Source: Sphingomonas sp. GM_Shp_1
Lineage (GTDB): Bacteria; Pseudomonadota; Alphaproteobacteria; Sphingomonadales; Sphingomonadaceae
DNA: 59,152 nucleotides
Direction of reading: 5' to 3'
Assembly (NCBI RefSeq): GCF_026540895.1
Contig: NZ_JALNUR010000022.1
Location: 1-59,152 of the forward strand
Made by a program: the position numbers and the translations under genes. Positions 16,701 through 24,388 of the stretch are shown piece after piece. The notes beneath the pieces were generated by a model that saw only the letters and a program-made list of their open reading frames with translations, was not told the origin of the DNA and searched no databases. The first letter of the stretch is position 1; each line of letters begins with the position of its first letter.

Positions 16701-18280
16701 ACCGCCAGCGGCGTATCGTCGCCCATCGAGCCGATCGCTTCCTTGCCCCCCTCGGCCATGGGGGACAGGATCAGCTCCATATCCTCCATGGTCTGGCCTG
16801 CCGCGACCTGACGGCGCAGCATTTCGGCGCGGGGCATCCGCACCAGCGCCTGCTCCTCGGTCGGCTGGGGCAGCTGGTCCATGGTCAGGAACTCGCCGAT
16901 CATCGCGGCATAGTCCTGCTCGCCCGAAATCTGGTCCTTGATCGCGCGGTCGTCGTAGAGCTTGCCCTCGGCCAGATCGACGGCGATCATCTGCCCCGGG
17001 CCCAGACGGCCCTTGGCGGTGATGGTCGACTCCGGCACCACGACCATGCCGCTTTCCGAACCCACGATCAGCAGGCCGTCGGCGGTCAGCGTATAGCGAA
17101 GCGGGCGCAGCGCGTTGCGGTCCATGCCCGCCACCGCCCAGCGGCCATCGGTCATGGCGAGCGCGGCGGGGCCGTCCCACGGCTCCATGACGGAGGCGAG
17201 ATACTGGTACATGTCGGCATGCGCCTTGGGCGCGTCGAGATCCTTCTGCCATGCCTCGGGCACCAGCATCAGCTTGGCGGTCGGCGCGTCGCGGCCCGAC
17301 CGGCAGATCGCCTCGAACACCGCGTCGAGTGCGGCGGTATCGGACGCGCCCGCCGGGATCACCGGCTTGATGTCCTCCGAATTGTCGCCGAACGCGATCG
17401 AGGCCATGCGGATCTCGTGGCTGAGCATCCAGTTCTTGTTGCCACGGATCGTGTTGATCTCACCGTTATGCGCCAGGCAGCGGAACGGCTGGGCCAGCCA
17501 CCATTGCGGGAAGGTGTTGGTCGAATAACGCTGGTGGAAGATCGCCACGCGGCTCTCGAACCGATGGTCCTGCAGGTCGGGATAGAAGACCGACAGGCTC
17601 TCGGCGAGGAACAGCCCCTTGTAGATGATCGAGCGGCAGGACAGCGAACAGATATAGAAGCCGCTGATCTGCGCCGCGATCACCCGCTTTTCGATGCGAC
17701 GGCGGACCAGATACAGGTTCTTCTCGAACTCGGCGGCATCGACCTCGTCGGGCATCGGCCCGGCGATCATGATCTGCTCGATCTCGGGCCGGGTCGCCTG
17801 CGCCTTCAGGCCGATGACCGACACGTCGACCGGCACCTGGCGCCAGCCATAGATGGTATAGCCCGCCTCAATGATCACGCTCTCGACGATGGTGCGGCAG
17901 GTCTCCTGCGCGCCCAGGTCGGTGCGCGGCATGAAGATCATGCCGACCGCGAGACGGTTGGGCAGCACCTTGTGCCCCGACGCCGCGATGGCATCGTCGA
18001 AGAAGCGGTGCGGCAGGTCGACATGCAGCCCCGCGCCGTCGCCGGTCTTGCCGTCCGCATCGACCGCGCCACGGTGCCACACGGCCTTCAGCGCATCGAT
18101 CGCCGACTGGACGACCCGGCGCGAGGGCTGGCCATCGGTGGCCGCGACCATACCGACGCCGCACGCATCGCCCTCGAACTCGGGGCGGTACATGCCATGC
18201 TCGGCGAGATATTGGCGCTGGTCGGTCATCATGTCTTGTCCTGCTGGAACGTCCTGCATCGGGGTGGCATCGCGCATCAT
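13715..18280 (-). CDS. gltB: Glutamate synthase (NADPH) large subunit
   Basis: The 1521-residue protein has the full GltB layout. The class II glutamine amidotransferase domain starts with the nucleophile Cys about residue 40 (EFEGDACGVGM), processed from a propeptide. A central domain, an FMN-binding synthase domain (GGEDKLRYQPYDNG; AQGAKPGEGGQLPG; SPPPHHDIYSIEDL; LVSGHVGGTGASP) with the 3Fe-4S cysteines in CIMVRQCHSNTCPVGVC, and the C-terminal beta-helix GXGXG repeats follow. It transfers glutamine amide nitrogen to 2-oxoglutarate. The ATGATG at 18280 overlaps the gltD stop, so translation is coupled, with gltD upstream of gltB. Confidence 0.97.
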   Translation of the reverse strand: MMRDATPMQDVPAGQDMMTDQRQYLAEHGMYRPEFEGDACGVGMVAATDGQPSRRVVQSAIDALKAVWHRGAVDADGKTGDGAGLHVDLPHRFFDDAIAASGHKVLPNRLAVGMIFMPRTDLGAQETCRTIVESVIIEAGYTIYGWRQVPVDVSVIGLKAQATRPEIEQIMIAGPMPDEVDAAEFEKNLYLVRRRIEKRVIAAQISGFYICSLSCRSIIYKGLFLAESLSVFYPDLQDHRFESRVAIFHQRYSTNTFPQWWLAQPFRCLAHNGEINTIRGNKNWMLSHEIRMASIAFGDNSEDIKPVIPAGASDTAALDAVFEAICRSGRDAPTAKLMLVPEAWQKDLDAPKAHADMYQYLASVMEPWDGPAALAMTDGRWAVAGMDRNALRPLRYTLTADGLLIVGSESGMVVVPESTITAKGRLGPGQMIAVDLAEGKLYDDRAIKDQISGEQDYAAMIGEFLTMDQLPQPTEEQALVRMPRAEMLRRQVAAGQTMEDMELILSPMAEGGKEAIGSMGDDTPLAVISDKPRLISQFFRQNFSQVTNPPIDSLRERYVMSLKTRFGNLANILDTEDRRERVLVLPSPVLTGADWHRLKAHFGRSAAEIDCTFEADGGPDRLRAAIQRIRNQAEQAVREGRSELFLTDEHVSEDRVAIAGVLAAAAVHTHLVRRGLRSYASINVRSAECLDTHYYAVLIGVGATTVNAYLAEAAIVDRHQRGLFGDLSIEQCLTNHRTAIEDGLLKIMAKMGIAVISSYRGGYNFEAVGLSRALVNDLFPGMPAKISGEGYNSLHYSAMLRHEAAWDQHVATLPIGGFYRQRDGGETHAYSAQLMHLLQSAVATDSYSTYLQFARGVGDLPPVYLRDLLQFNFPSEGVPVDQVEAITEIRKRFVTPGMSLGALSPEAHETLAIAMNRIGAKAVSGEGGEDKLRYQPYDNGDNANSTIKQIASGRFGVTAEYLNACDEIEIKVAQGAKPGEGGQLPGFKVTEFIAKLRHATPGVTLISPPPHHDIYSIEDLAQLIYDCKQINPRARVCVKLVSSAGIGTVAAGVAKAHADVILVSGHVGGTGASPQTSIKYAGTPWEMGLSEVNQTLTLNGLRGRIRLRADGGLKTGRDIVIAAILGAEEFGIGTLSLVAMGCIMVRQCHSNTCPVGVCVQDERLRAKFTGTPEKVINLMTFIAEEVRDILARLGVRSLDEVIGRTELLRQVSRGAEHLDDLDLNPVLAKVDATDAERRFSLSTFRNEVPDSLDAQIIKDAAAVFSRGEKMQLTYSVRNTHRAVGTRLSSEITRKFGMSKLADGHVTVRLRGSAGQSLGAFLCKGVTLEVFGDANDYVGKGLSGGTIIVRPAVSSPLASQKNTIIGNTVLYGATSGRLFAAGQAGERFAVRNSGATVVVEGCGANGCEYMTGGIAVVLGEVGANFGAGMTGGMAFIYDPEERFPRRANPENIVWQRLASAHWEGVLRDLVAEHAERTDSKWSKGLLEDWDRVAGHFWQVCPKEMLTRLAHPLDDSVEAVAAE

Positions 18281-19728
18281 GCCGCTTGCCTTTCGCGCGC
18301 GGCGGTCTTGGCTCGCGCCTTCAGCCACTGGTGCATCGCCTTGGCGACGTCGCGGCCGTCGCGGATCGCCCAGACCACCAGCGACGCACCGCGCACGATG
18401 TCCCCGGCGGCGAACACGCCGTCCAGGCTGGTCATCAGCGTACGGCCATCGACCAGCACGGTGCCCCAGCGGCTGACGCCCAGTTCGGCCGTCCCGAACA
18501 GGCTCGGCAGATCCTCGGCATCGAAGCCCAGCGCCTTGATGACCATGTCCGCCTCCAGCAGATGGTCGGCACCCGGCTCGGCCTCCGGCGCGCGCCGTCC
18601 GCTAGCGTCCGGCGCACCCAGCCGCATCTTGGCGGCGCGCACGCCCGTCACCGTCTCGCCCCCTTCGAAGCCGAGCGGCGCGGAGAGCCAGACGAACTCG
18701 GCGCCTTCCTCTTCCGCATTGGCGACTTCGCGCTGCGAGCCCGGCATGTTCGCGCGGTCGCGGCGATAGAGGCACTTCACCGACTTGGCGCCCTGGCGGA
18801 TCGCGGTGCGGACGCAGTCCATCGCGGTGTCGCCGCCGCCGATCACGACGACATTCTTGCCCTCGGCATTGAGCGAGCCGTTCTCGAACGCCTCGACCGC
18901 GTCGCCGAAGCTCTTGCGGTTGGACGCGGTCAGATAGTCGAGCGCGGCGATCACGCCGTTCGCGCCCGAACCGTCCACATCGACATTGCGCGCCTTGTAC
19001 ACGCCGGTCGCGATCAGCACCGCGTCATGGCGGCGGCGCAGTTCCTCCAACGTCGCATCCTCGCCGACCGAGAAACCCTCGTGGAAGACGATGCCGCCCG
19101 CCTTCAGCCGCTCGACCCGGCGCATGACGACGGGCTTTTCCAGCTTGAAGCCGGGGATGCCATAGGTCAGCAGGCCGCCCGCCCGGTCGTGCCGGTCATA
19201 GACATGGACCTCATAGCCCGACACGCGCAGATATTCGGCGGCGGTCAGGCCCGCAGGCCCCGCGCCGATCACCGCGACCGACTGGCCCCGCTCCGGCCCC
19301 GGCACCAGCGGCTCGACCCAGCCTTCTTCCCAGGCGGTGTCGGTGATGAACTTCTCGACCGATCCGATCGTGACCGCGCCGTGGCCCGAAAATTCGATGA
19401 CGCAATTGCCCTCGCACAGCCGGTCCTGCGGGCAGATGCGACCGCAGATCTCGGGCATGGTCGAGGTGCTGTTGGACAGCTCATAAGCCTCGCGCAGCCG
19501 CCCCTCGGCGGTCAGGCGCAGCCAGTCGGGGATATGGTTGTGCAGCGGGCAATGGACCGAGCAATAGGGCACGCCGCATTGCGAGCAGCGCCCGGCCTGA
19601 TCCTCCGCCGCCGGGGGCGCATAACGTTCGGCGATCTCGCGGAAATCCTCCGCACGAACCGTCGCGGCCCGCTTCGCAGGATAAGCCTGATCACGGCCTA
19701 CAAACTTCAGCATAGAATCGTTCGCCAT
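18277..19728 (-). CDS. gltD: Glutamate synthase (NADPH) small subunit
   Basis: The 483-residue protein has cysteine clusters for 4Fe-4S centres in the N-terminal part (CSQCGVPYCSVHCPLHNH; CGRICPQDRLCEGNC), an FAD-binding motif (VAVIGAGPAGLTAAEYL) and an NADPH-binding motif (VVVIGGGDTAMDCVRTA). It passes electrons from NADPH to GltB for ammonia assimilation into glutamate. Its partner gltB follows with a four-base overlap. The 153-base upstream region carries AT-rich palindromes that may be regulatory. Purine nitrogen released by the cluster further along would enter through this system, although no direct link is shown. Confidence 0.97.
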   Translation of the reverse strand: MANDSMLKFVGRDQAYPAKRAATVRAEDFREIAERYAPPAAEDQAGRCSQCGVPYCSVHCPLHNHIPDWLRLTAEGRLREAYELSNSTSTMPEICGRICPQDRLCEGNCVIEFSGHGAVTIGSVEKFITDTAWEEGWVEPLVPGPERGQSVAVIGAGPAGLTAAEYLRVSGYEVHVYDRHDRAGGLLTYGIPGFKLEKPVVMRRVERLKAGGIVFHEGFSVGEDATLEELRRRHDAVLIATGVYKARNVDVDGSGANGVIAALDYLTASNRKSFGDAVEAFENGSLNAEGKNVVVIGGGDTAMDCVRTAIRQGAKSVKCLYRRDRANMPGSQREVANAEEEGAEFVWLSAPLGFEGGETVTGVRAAKMRLGAPDASGRRAPEAEPGADHLLEADMVIKALGFDAEDLPSLFGTAELGVSRWGTVLVDGRTLMTSLDGVFAAGDIVRGASLVVWAIRDGRDVAKAMHQWLKARAKTAARERQAA

Positions 19729-19791
19729 ATGCGCCTCCGAAGAGCCGGATATTGCGCGAACGACCTTATGTCACCTCGAAATCGACATATA

Positions 19792-19808
19792 GGACATAGT
19801 ATATGCCC
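19792..19808. promoter_or_regulatory. AT-rich palindrome in the gltDB promoter
   Basis: GGACATAGTATATGCCC is a near-perfect dyad (GGACATA / TATGCCC) in an AT-rich stretch (19783-19820) that stands out in this GC-rich DNA. It lies 64-80 bases upstream of gltD. A further partial copy (TATATGCCCC) follows at 19813-19822. It could be a repressor or activator site for gltDB; no specific regulator is recognised. Confidence 0.35.
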
Positions 19809-19840
19809 TATTTATATGCCCCGAACCGGGCGGAAGCCGC

Positions 19841-19863
19841 TTATTGCGACCAACCCGCAATAA
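19841..19863. terminator. Inverted repeat downstream of uppP, possible terminator
   Basis: TTATTGCG at 19841-19848 and CGCAATAA at 19856-19863 form a perfect eight-base stem with a seven-base loop, starting 18 bases beyond the uppP stop on the minus strand. A clear U tract is lacking, so it may instead be a regulator site for gltDB. Confidence 0.35.
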
Positions 19864-19881
19864 ATAAGGTCCGGTTCGGTA

Positions 19882-20691
19882 TCAATGCATGCTCAATAGG
19901 GCCAGAGCGATGCCGCCCGCCACGATTCGGTACCAGGCAAAGGGGCCGAAACCATGTTTTCCCACGATTCCAACGAACCAGCGCACCACCAGCAACGCGA
20001 CGACGAACGCCACGATAAAGCCGATCGCGATCTCCAGCGGTCCGACGCTGTTCCCCGCGCGCATGGCATCCATATGCCCCGCCGTCTCCACGACGCTGGC
20101 GCCCAGCATGGTGGGGATGGCGAGGAAGAAGCTGAACTCCGCCGCCGTGCGCCGCTCGACGCCCAGGGTCAGCGCGCCCAGGATCGTCGCGCCGGAGCGG
20201 CTGACCCCCGGAATCATCGCCAGACACTGAAGGAAGCCGACGCCCAGCGCCGTCCGGGCCGGAACCGCCGCGATGCCGCGCGTATTGCCGGGCTTCACCA
20301 GCCGCTCGATGACCAGGATCGCGACGCCGCCGACGATCAGGGCGACCGCCACGACCTTGGGCTGGAGCAGCAGCGCCTCGATATGCTTCTTCGCCAGCAC
20401 GCCGATCACGGCGGCGGGGATGAAGGCGATCAGCAGGTTGCGCACGAAGCGGATCGAGCCGGGATCGCGCTTGGCCAGCCCGACCAGCACCGTCCAGAAG
20501 GTCCGCCAATAGAGGACGACGACCGCCAGGATCGCGCCCAGCTGGATGACGATGTTGAACATCTGCCACCGTGCGTCGTCATAGCCGAGCAGCGCGCCCG
20601 CCAGGATCAGGTGGCCAGTGGACGATACCGGCAGGAATTCGGTGACCCCTTCGACAATGCCGAGGATGATGGCGGCTATCAGATCGTTCAC
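19882..20691 (-). CDS. uppP: Undecaprenyl-diphosphatase (BacA type)
   Basis: About 269 residues and eight membrane segments. The catalytic motifs are present: ILGIVEGVTEFLPVSSTGHL near the N-terminus and the PGVSRSGATILGAL motif in the second half. The enzyme removes a phosphate from undecaprenyl pyrophosphate so that the lipid carrier for peptidoglycan and other envelope polymers is recycled. The likely start is the GTG at 20691, with GGGGA upstream; it gives the normal family N-terminus MNDLIAAIILG. Earlier in-frame ATGs would run through the preceding terminator hairpin. Confidence 0.94.
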   Translation of the reverse strand: MNDLIAAIILGIVEGVTEFLPVSSTGHLILAGALLGYDDARWQMFNIVIQLGAILAVVVLYWRTFWTVLVGLAKRDPGSIRFVRNLLIAFIPAAVIGVLAKKHIEALLLQPKVVAVALIVGGVAILVIERLVKPGNTRGIAAVPARTALGVGFLQCLAMIPGVSRSGATILGALTLGVERRTAAEFSFFLAIPTMLGASVVETAGHMDAMRAGNSVGPLEIAIGFIVAFVVALLVVRWFVGIVGKHGFGPFAWYRIVAGGIALALLSMH

Positions 20692-20701
20692 GCGAGTCCC
20701 C

Positions 20702-20736
20702 AAAAAATAAGCCCCGCCGCCATAGGGCGACGGGGC
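20702..20736 (-). terminator. Rho-independent terminator of the NDUFA9-like gene
   Basis: On the minus strand GCCCCGTCGCCC-TATG-GCGGCGGGGC folds as a strong GC stem (20711-20736) followed by TTATTTTTT (20702-20710). It lies 39 bases after the stop codon at 20775, just upstream of the uppP GTG start. Confidence 0.8.
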
Positions 20737-20774
20737 GATGAGCGAAACGGCAAAGACGGCGAGACCGGGACGGT

Positions 20775-21707
20775 TCAGGCCGCCAGGGTCTCCGTCCGTC
20801 GTCCAAAACGCCCCGCCTTGCGGAACCGCACCAGATAGTCGGGTGCGACCGTCGCGAGCGGTGCGGGCGTGACGCCCAGTTCGGCCAGACCCGGCGCACC
20901 GGCGGCGGCGACATTGTCCTGTTGCAGCATCAGCCACTGGTCCCGGCTGATCGGCGAGCCCGGCAGGCGGGCCAGCAGCGCACCGGCAAAGTCTGGCAGT
21001 TCGACGAAATTCGGCTTGCGACCCAGCGTCTTGGCGATCCAGCGGACCAGCTCGCCCATCGAAATCACGTCCGGCCCGCCCAGCTCATAGGTGCGGCCGC
21101 CATGCGCTTCGGGATCGCGCAGCGCGGCGGCCACCGCCTCGCCCACGTCCCCGGCGAAGACCGGCTGGAACTTCACGCCCGCGCGCAGGATCGGGACGAT
21201 CGGGGCCGACACCATGCCCGCGAACCGGTTCACGAACTGATCCTCGCGACCGAACACGATCGAGGGGCGAAGGATGGTCGCGTCCGGGAAAGCCTGACGC
21301 ACCGCCGCCTCGCCCTGCCCCTTGGAGCGGGCATAGGCCGCCGCGCCATTCTCGTCCGCGCCGATCGCCGAGACATGGACCAGCGCGCCGACACCGGCAT
21401 GGCGAGCGGCTTCGGCGACGGCGCGCGCGCCATCGACATGGATACGCTGCATATTGCCGCCCATCACGCCGACCAGATTGACGACTGCATCCGCCCCCTC
21501 GACCGCGCGCGCCACCGTGTCCGGCCGGGCGATATCGACCGCGACGAACTGGGTCTGGCCCAGGCCGCCCTGGGTGCGCAGGAAATAGGCCTGACGCGGA
21601 TCGCGCTGCGCGATCCGCACCCGCGTTCCGTCACGCATCAACTCGCGTGCGACATAGCGGCCCAGAAAGCCCCCGCCGCCGATCAGCGTCACCAGCTTGT
21701 TCGTCAT
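20775..21707 (-). CDS. NAD(P)-binding complex I NDUFA9-family protein
   Basis: The 310-residue atypical short-chain dehydrogenase has the N-terminal Rossmann motif LVTLIGGGGFLGRYVAREL, then VEGADAVVNLVGVMGG, HVSAIGADENGAAAYARSKG, and the family segments FGREDQFVNRFAGM and GGPDVISMGELVRWI. Bacterial homologues resemble the NDUFA9 accessory subunit of respiratory complex I and are often annotated as NADH dehydrogenase-associated or NAD-dependent epimerase. Its catalytic role is not established. A clear terminator follows, so it is probably transcribed alone. Confidence 0.85.
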   Translation of the reverse strand: MTNKLVTLIGGGGFLGRYVARELMRDGTRVRIAQRDPRQAYFLRTQGGLGQTQFVAVDIARPDTVARAVEGADAVVNLVGVMGGNMQRIHVDGARAVAEAARHAGVGALVHVSAIGADENGAAAYARSKGQGEAAVRQAFPDATILRPSIVFGREDQFVNRFAGMVSAPIVPILRAGVKFQPVFAGDVGEAVAAALRDPEAHGGRTYELGGPDVISMGELVRWIAKTLGRKPNFVELPDFAGALLARLPGSPISRDQWLMLQQDNVAAAGAPGLAELGVTPAPLATVAPDYLVRFRKAGRFGRRTETLAA

Positions 21708-21811
21708 GCCCGTCCTTATTCGCCAGATTTTTCGTGCAACGCCCCTTTGCCCCGCAAAAAAGCCGTTGACAAGGATTCGAACCCTCCCCTAAAGGCGCGG
21801 GCCTACCCCGT

Positions 21812-21898
21812 GCCCAGATGGCGGAATTGGTAGACGCACCAGCTTCAGGTGCTGGCGATCGCAAGGTCGTGGAGGTTCGAGTCCTCTTCTGGGCACCA
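21812..21898 (+). tRNA. tRNA-Leu (anticodon CAG), 3' CCA encoded
   Basis: The acceptor strands GCCCAGA (21812-21818) and TCTGGGC (21888-21894) pair and are followed by A-CCA. The D arm has GGAATTGGTAGACGC, the anticodon stem-loop is CCAGC-TTCAGGT-GCTGG with anticodon CAG, a long variable arm is present as expected for tRNA-Leu, and the T arm has GGTTCGAGTCC. It stands directly before the purine region. Confidence 0.97.
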
Positions 21899-21900
21899 CT

Positions 21901-21948
21901 TTCCAACATTGGTGGAAAATGTGAGGCGGCTGTCGAAAGACGGCCGCC
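21901..21948 (+). terminator. Hairpins after tRNA-Leu
   Basis: TTCCAACATTGGTGGAA (21901-21917) is a short imperfect dyad. GGCGGCTGTC-GAAA-GACGGCCGCC (21925-21948) is a strong tetraloop hairpin. Neither is followed by a good T tract, but the position fits processing or termination of the tRNA transcript. Confidence 0.4.
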
Positions 21949-22121
21949 GACACGTGCTTGTCGCGTTACTTTCGCGCGACGGGCCGAATTCGGTACCGAT
22001 GTTTTCGGTCCCCCGGACCGGGCGACGATCGGGGCAACAATATGCTTGCCAATATTCCCCCCTTTGCGGATGACCGACCCGACAGCCGCAAGACAAGTTC
22101 GGTGACGGGGCGAAAGCGACG

Positions 22122-23027
22122 ATGGTCCTGATCAAGACGGGATTGATCTATTTCGATCAGGCGATCCGCCAGGGATCGATCCGCAAGGCGGCGGAATCGC
22201 TCAACATCGCCTCATCGGCGGTCAATCGTCAGTTGTTGCAGCTGGAGGACGAACTTCAGGTGCAGCTGTTCGTCCGTATGCCGCGCGGCATACGCCCGAC
22301 CGCGGCGGGCGAGGCGCTGCTCAGCTATATCCGGCGCTGGAAGCGGGAGAGCGTCGCGCTGCATCACGAAATGCTGCGGCTGCGCGGCGGGGAGCGGGGG
22401 CTGATCCGCATCGCCGCCGCCGAGAGCCTGGCCGACCAGCTCGTGCCCCGCGCCATCGCCCGCCACCAGGAACGCTTTCCCCTGATCGAATTCTCGCTAC
22501 TGGCCGGGGACAATCACCGGGTGAAGGCGGAATTGCTGGCCAAGGAGGCGGACGTCATCTGCGCGTTCGACCTGACGGGCACCCCGCGCACCGCGACCGT
22601 GGCGCATGTCCAGACACCGATCGGCGTCATCGTACCGCCGGGCCACCCGCTCGCCGCGCTGGACCGGGTGACGCTCGCCGACTGTATCCCGCATCCGGTG
22701 GTGACGCCGAACGACGACTGGCTGAAGCAAAGCGTCCTCCACGACCTGTTCGACGCCAGCGACGTGCCGCTGAAGCGCATCGCCACGGTCGAGCGGATCG
22801 ACACGCTGAAGAACCTGGTCCGCGCCGGCATCGGCATCGCCTTCCTCTCGCGCATCGGGCTGGAGCGCGAACTGACGGCGGGCGAGCTGTGCTGGGTGCC
22901 GCTGGCCGAGGGGATCGTCCGCCCGGCCAGCGTCTCGATGCTGCTGCAACGCGGGCGGGTGCTGCCCATCTATCTCAGCAGTTTCGTGGATATCCTGAAG
23001 GAGGAATTCGCGCTGCTCGGCGAATGA
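22122..23027 (+). CDS. LysR-family transcriptional regulator at the edge of the purine cluster
   Basis: The 301-residue protein has the LysR helix-turn-helix in residues 5-65 (FDQAIRQGSIRKAAESLNIA; SSAVNRQLLQLEDELQVQLF; IRPTAAGEALL) and a periplasmic-binding-protein-like effector domain with GIAFLSRIGLERELTAGEL near the end. It converges on the carrier gene that ends the ureide operon, so it probably senses a purine or ureide and controls that operon; this rests on position only. A second LysR gene lies at 43655-44575. The two share the SIRKAAE/SIRRAAD type of helix and may be related paralogues. Confidence 0.9.
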   Translation: MVLIKTGLIYFDQAIRQGSIRKAAESLNIASSAVNRQLLQLEDELQVQLFVRMPRGIRPTAAGEALLSYIRRWKRESVALHHEMLRLRGGERGLIRIAAAESLADQLVPRAIARHQERFPLIEFSLLAGDNHRVKAELLAKEADVICAFDLTGTPRTATVAHVQTPIGVIVPPGHPLAALDRVTLADCIPHPVVTPNDDWLKQSVLHDLFDASDVPLKRIATVERIDTLKNLVRAGIGIAFLSRIGLERELTAGELCWVPLAEGIVRPASVSMLLQRGRVLPIYLSSFVDILKEEFALLGE

Positions 23028-23031
23028 CCGC

Positions 23032-24018
23032 CTATGCCGCCGCGCTCACCGCCACGGGCTCGGCCTCCGCCGCATCGGCCAGCCGCCGGGCCAGGAAGGC
23101 GCAGGCGATCAGCTGCCACTGGTGAAAGACCATGACCGGCAGCAGCACGATGCCGACCTGCGCGGGCGGGAACAGCACGCCCGCCATCGGCACGCCGGTC
23201 GCCAAGCTCTTCTTCGACCCGCAGAAGCGCATCACGACCGCGTCCGCCGGGGCCAGCTTCATCGCGCGCGCCATCACCCCGGTCAGCACCAGCACCACCG
23301 CCAGCAGCAGCGCACACCACCCCACCAACTCGGCCAGTTCCGCCGCCCCGACCCGCGACCACAGCCCCTCGCTCACCGCCGCGCCGAACGCGGTATAGAC
23401 GACCAGCAGGATCGACCCGCGATCCAGCGTGGTGACCAGCCGCTTGCGCGCCGCGATCCACCCGCCGATCCAGGGGCGCAGCAAATGCCCGGCCGCGAAC
23501 GGCACCAGCAATTGCAGGACGATGGTGCGCACCGAATCGAAGGACATCGCGACCCCGCCGGCGCCGGGCAACAGCAAGGCGGCCAGCGCGGGCGTGACGG
23601 CGATGCCCAGCAGGTTGGACAGCGACGCGCTGCACACCGCCGCCGCGACATTGCCGCGCGCGATGGCGGTAAAGGCGATCGAGGACTGCACCGTCGAGGG
23701 CAGCAGGGTCAGGAACAACAGGCCGGTCGCCAGGTTGGGCGCGGCCAGCCCGCCGATGACGAGGCCGAGCAGCGGGAAGATCACGAAGCTGGTCGCCAGG
23801 ATTGCCGAATGCAGCCGCCAGTGCCGCACCCCCGCCAGCAGCGCGCTGCGCGACAGCTTCGCCCCGTGCACGAAGAACAAGGCGACGATGGCGGTATCGG
23901 CGACGATGTCGAAGAAGGGGACGCCGACCCCGCGCGGCGGCAGCAGCGTCGCGATCAGCACCGTCGCCAACAGCATCAGCACATAGGGTTCGATGGTGGC
24001 GAGCAGTCGGCGGATCAT
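23032..24018 (-). CDS. SBF-like (bile acid:sodium symporter family) carrier
   Basis: About 328 residues with around ten membrane segments. It matches the YfeH-like branch of the bile acid/Na+ symporter family (SBF_like): FFVHGAKLSRSALLAG, LLFLTLLPSTVQSSIAFTAI, GNVAAAVCSASLSNLLGIA and the very typical RFCGSKKSLATGVPMAG. It is the last gene of the ureide operon, 28 bases after uraH. It may import a ureide or urate, or export an end product such as oxalate or oxalurate. No family member with such a substrate is known to me, so this is inference from context. The ATG at 24018 gives the normal N-terminus; an upstream in-frame ATG overlaps uraH. Confidence 0.85.
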   Translation of the reverse strand: MIRRLLATIEPYVLMLLATVLIATLLPPRGVGVPFFDIVADTAIVALFFVHGAKLSRSALLAGVRHWRLHSAILATSFVIFPLLGLVIGGLAAPNLATGLLFLTLLPSTVQSSIAFTAIARGNVAAAVCSASLSNLLGIAVTPALAALLLPGAGGVAMSFDSVRTIVLQLLVPFAAGHLLRPWIGGWIAARKRLVTTLDRGSILLVVYTAFGAAVSEGLWSRVGAAELAELVGWCALLLAVVLVLTGVMARAMKLAPADAVVMRFCGSKKSLATGVPMAGVLFPPAQVGIVLLPVMVFHQWQLIACAFLARRLADAAEAEPVAVSAAA

Positions 24019-24046
24019 CGCGTCACTCCGGTACGAAACATGAAGG

Positions 24047-24388
24047 TCAACTGCCCCGATAGGTGGAATAGCTGTAGGGAGAGACGAGCAGCGGCACATG
24101 ATAATGCCCCCCCGCCCCGGCGATGCCGAAGTCGATCGTCACCCGGTCCAGAAACGGCGGATCGGCCAGCGCGACCCCTTCGCTACGAAAATAATCCGCC
24201 ACCGCGAAGCGCAGCGCATGGCGTCCCGACGACAGACGCAGCCCGGCCAGTTCCGGGCAGCGTCCATCGGCGTTGGTCAGCCCCTCGAACAGCCGCACGC
24301 CTTCCCCGTCGAGCAGGGTGACGACGACCCCCGCCGCCGGGCCGCCGCGCACCGTGTCGAGGACATGGGTGGACAGGGTCGCGCTCAT
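24047..24388 (-). CDS. uraH: 5-hydroxyisourate hydrolase (transthyretin-like)
   Basis: This 113-residue cytoplasmic protein begins with LSTHVLDT and ends in YHVPLLVSPYSYSTYRGS; the C-terminal Y-R-G-S is the signature of HIU hydrolases. His8, the Arg in the centre (SSGRHALRF) and the terminal His/Arg residues make up the active site in the family. It hydrolyses 5-hydroxyisourate, the unstable product of urate oxidation, to OHCU. The ATG overlaps the stop of the flavoprotein gene by four bases (ATGA). It is the hpxT equivalent of the Klebsiella hpx system. Confidence 0.95.
   Translation of the reverse strand: MSATLSTHVLDTVRGGPAAGVVVTLLDGEGVRLFEGLTNADGRCPELAGLRLSSGRHALRFAVADYFRSEGVALADPPFLDRVTIDFGIAGAGGHYHVPLLVSPYSYSTYRGS

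Noticed and set aside
16478..18769. A 763-codon open frame on the plus strand
   Set aside because: Antisense to gltB and gltD; no start signal and no family motifs.
21812..22121. Integration site of a mobile element at tRNA-Leu
   Set aside because: No second copy of the tRNA 3' end and no integrase gene were seen in the window.
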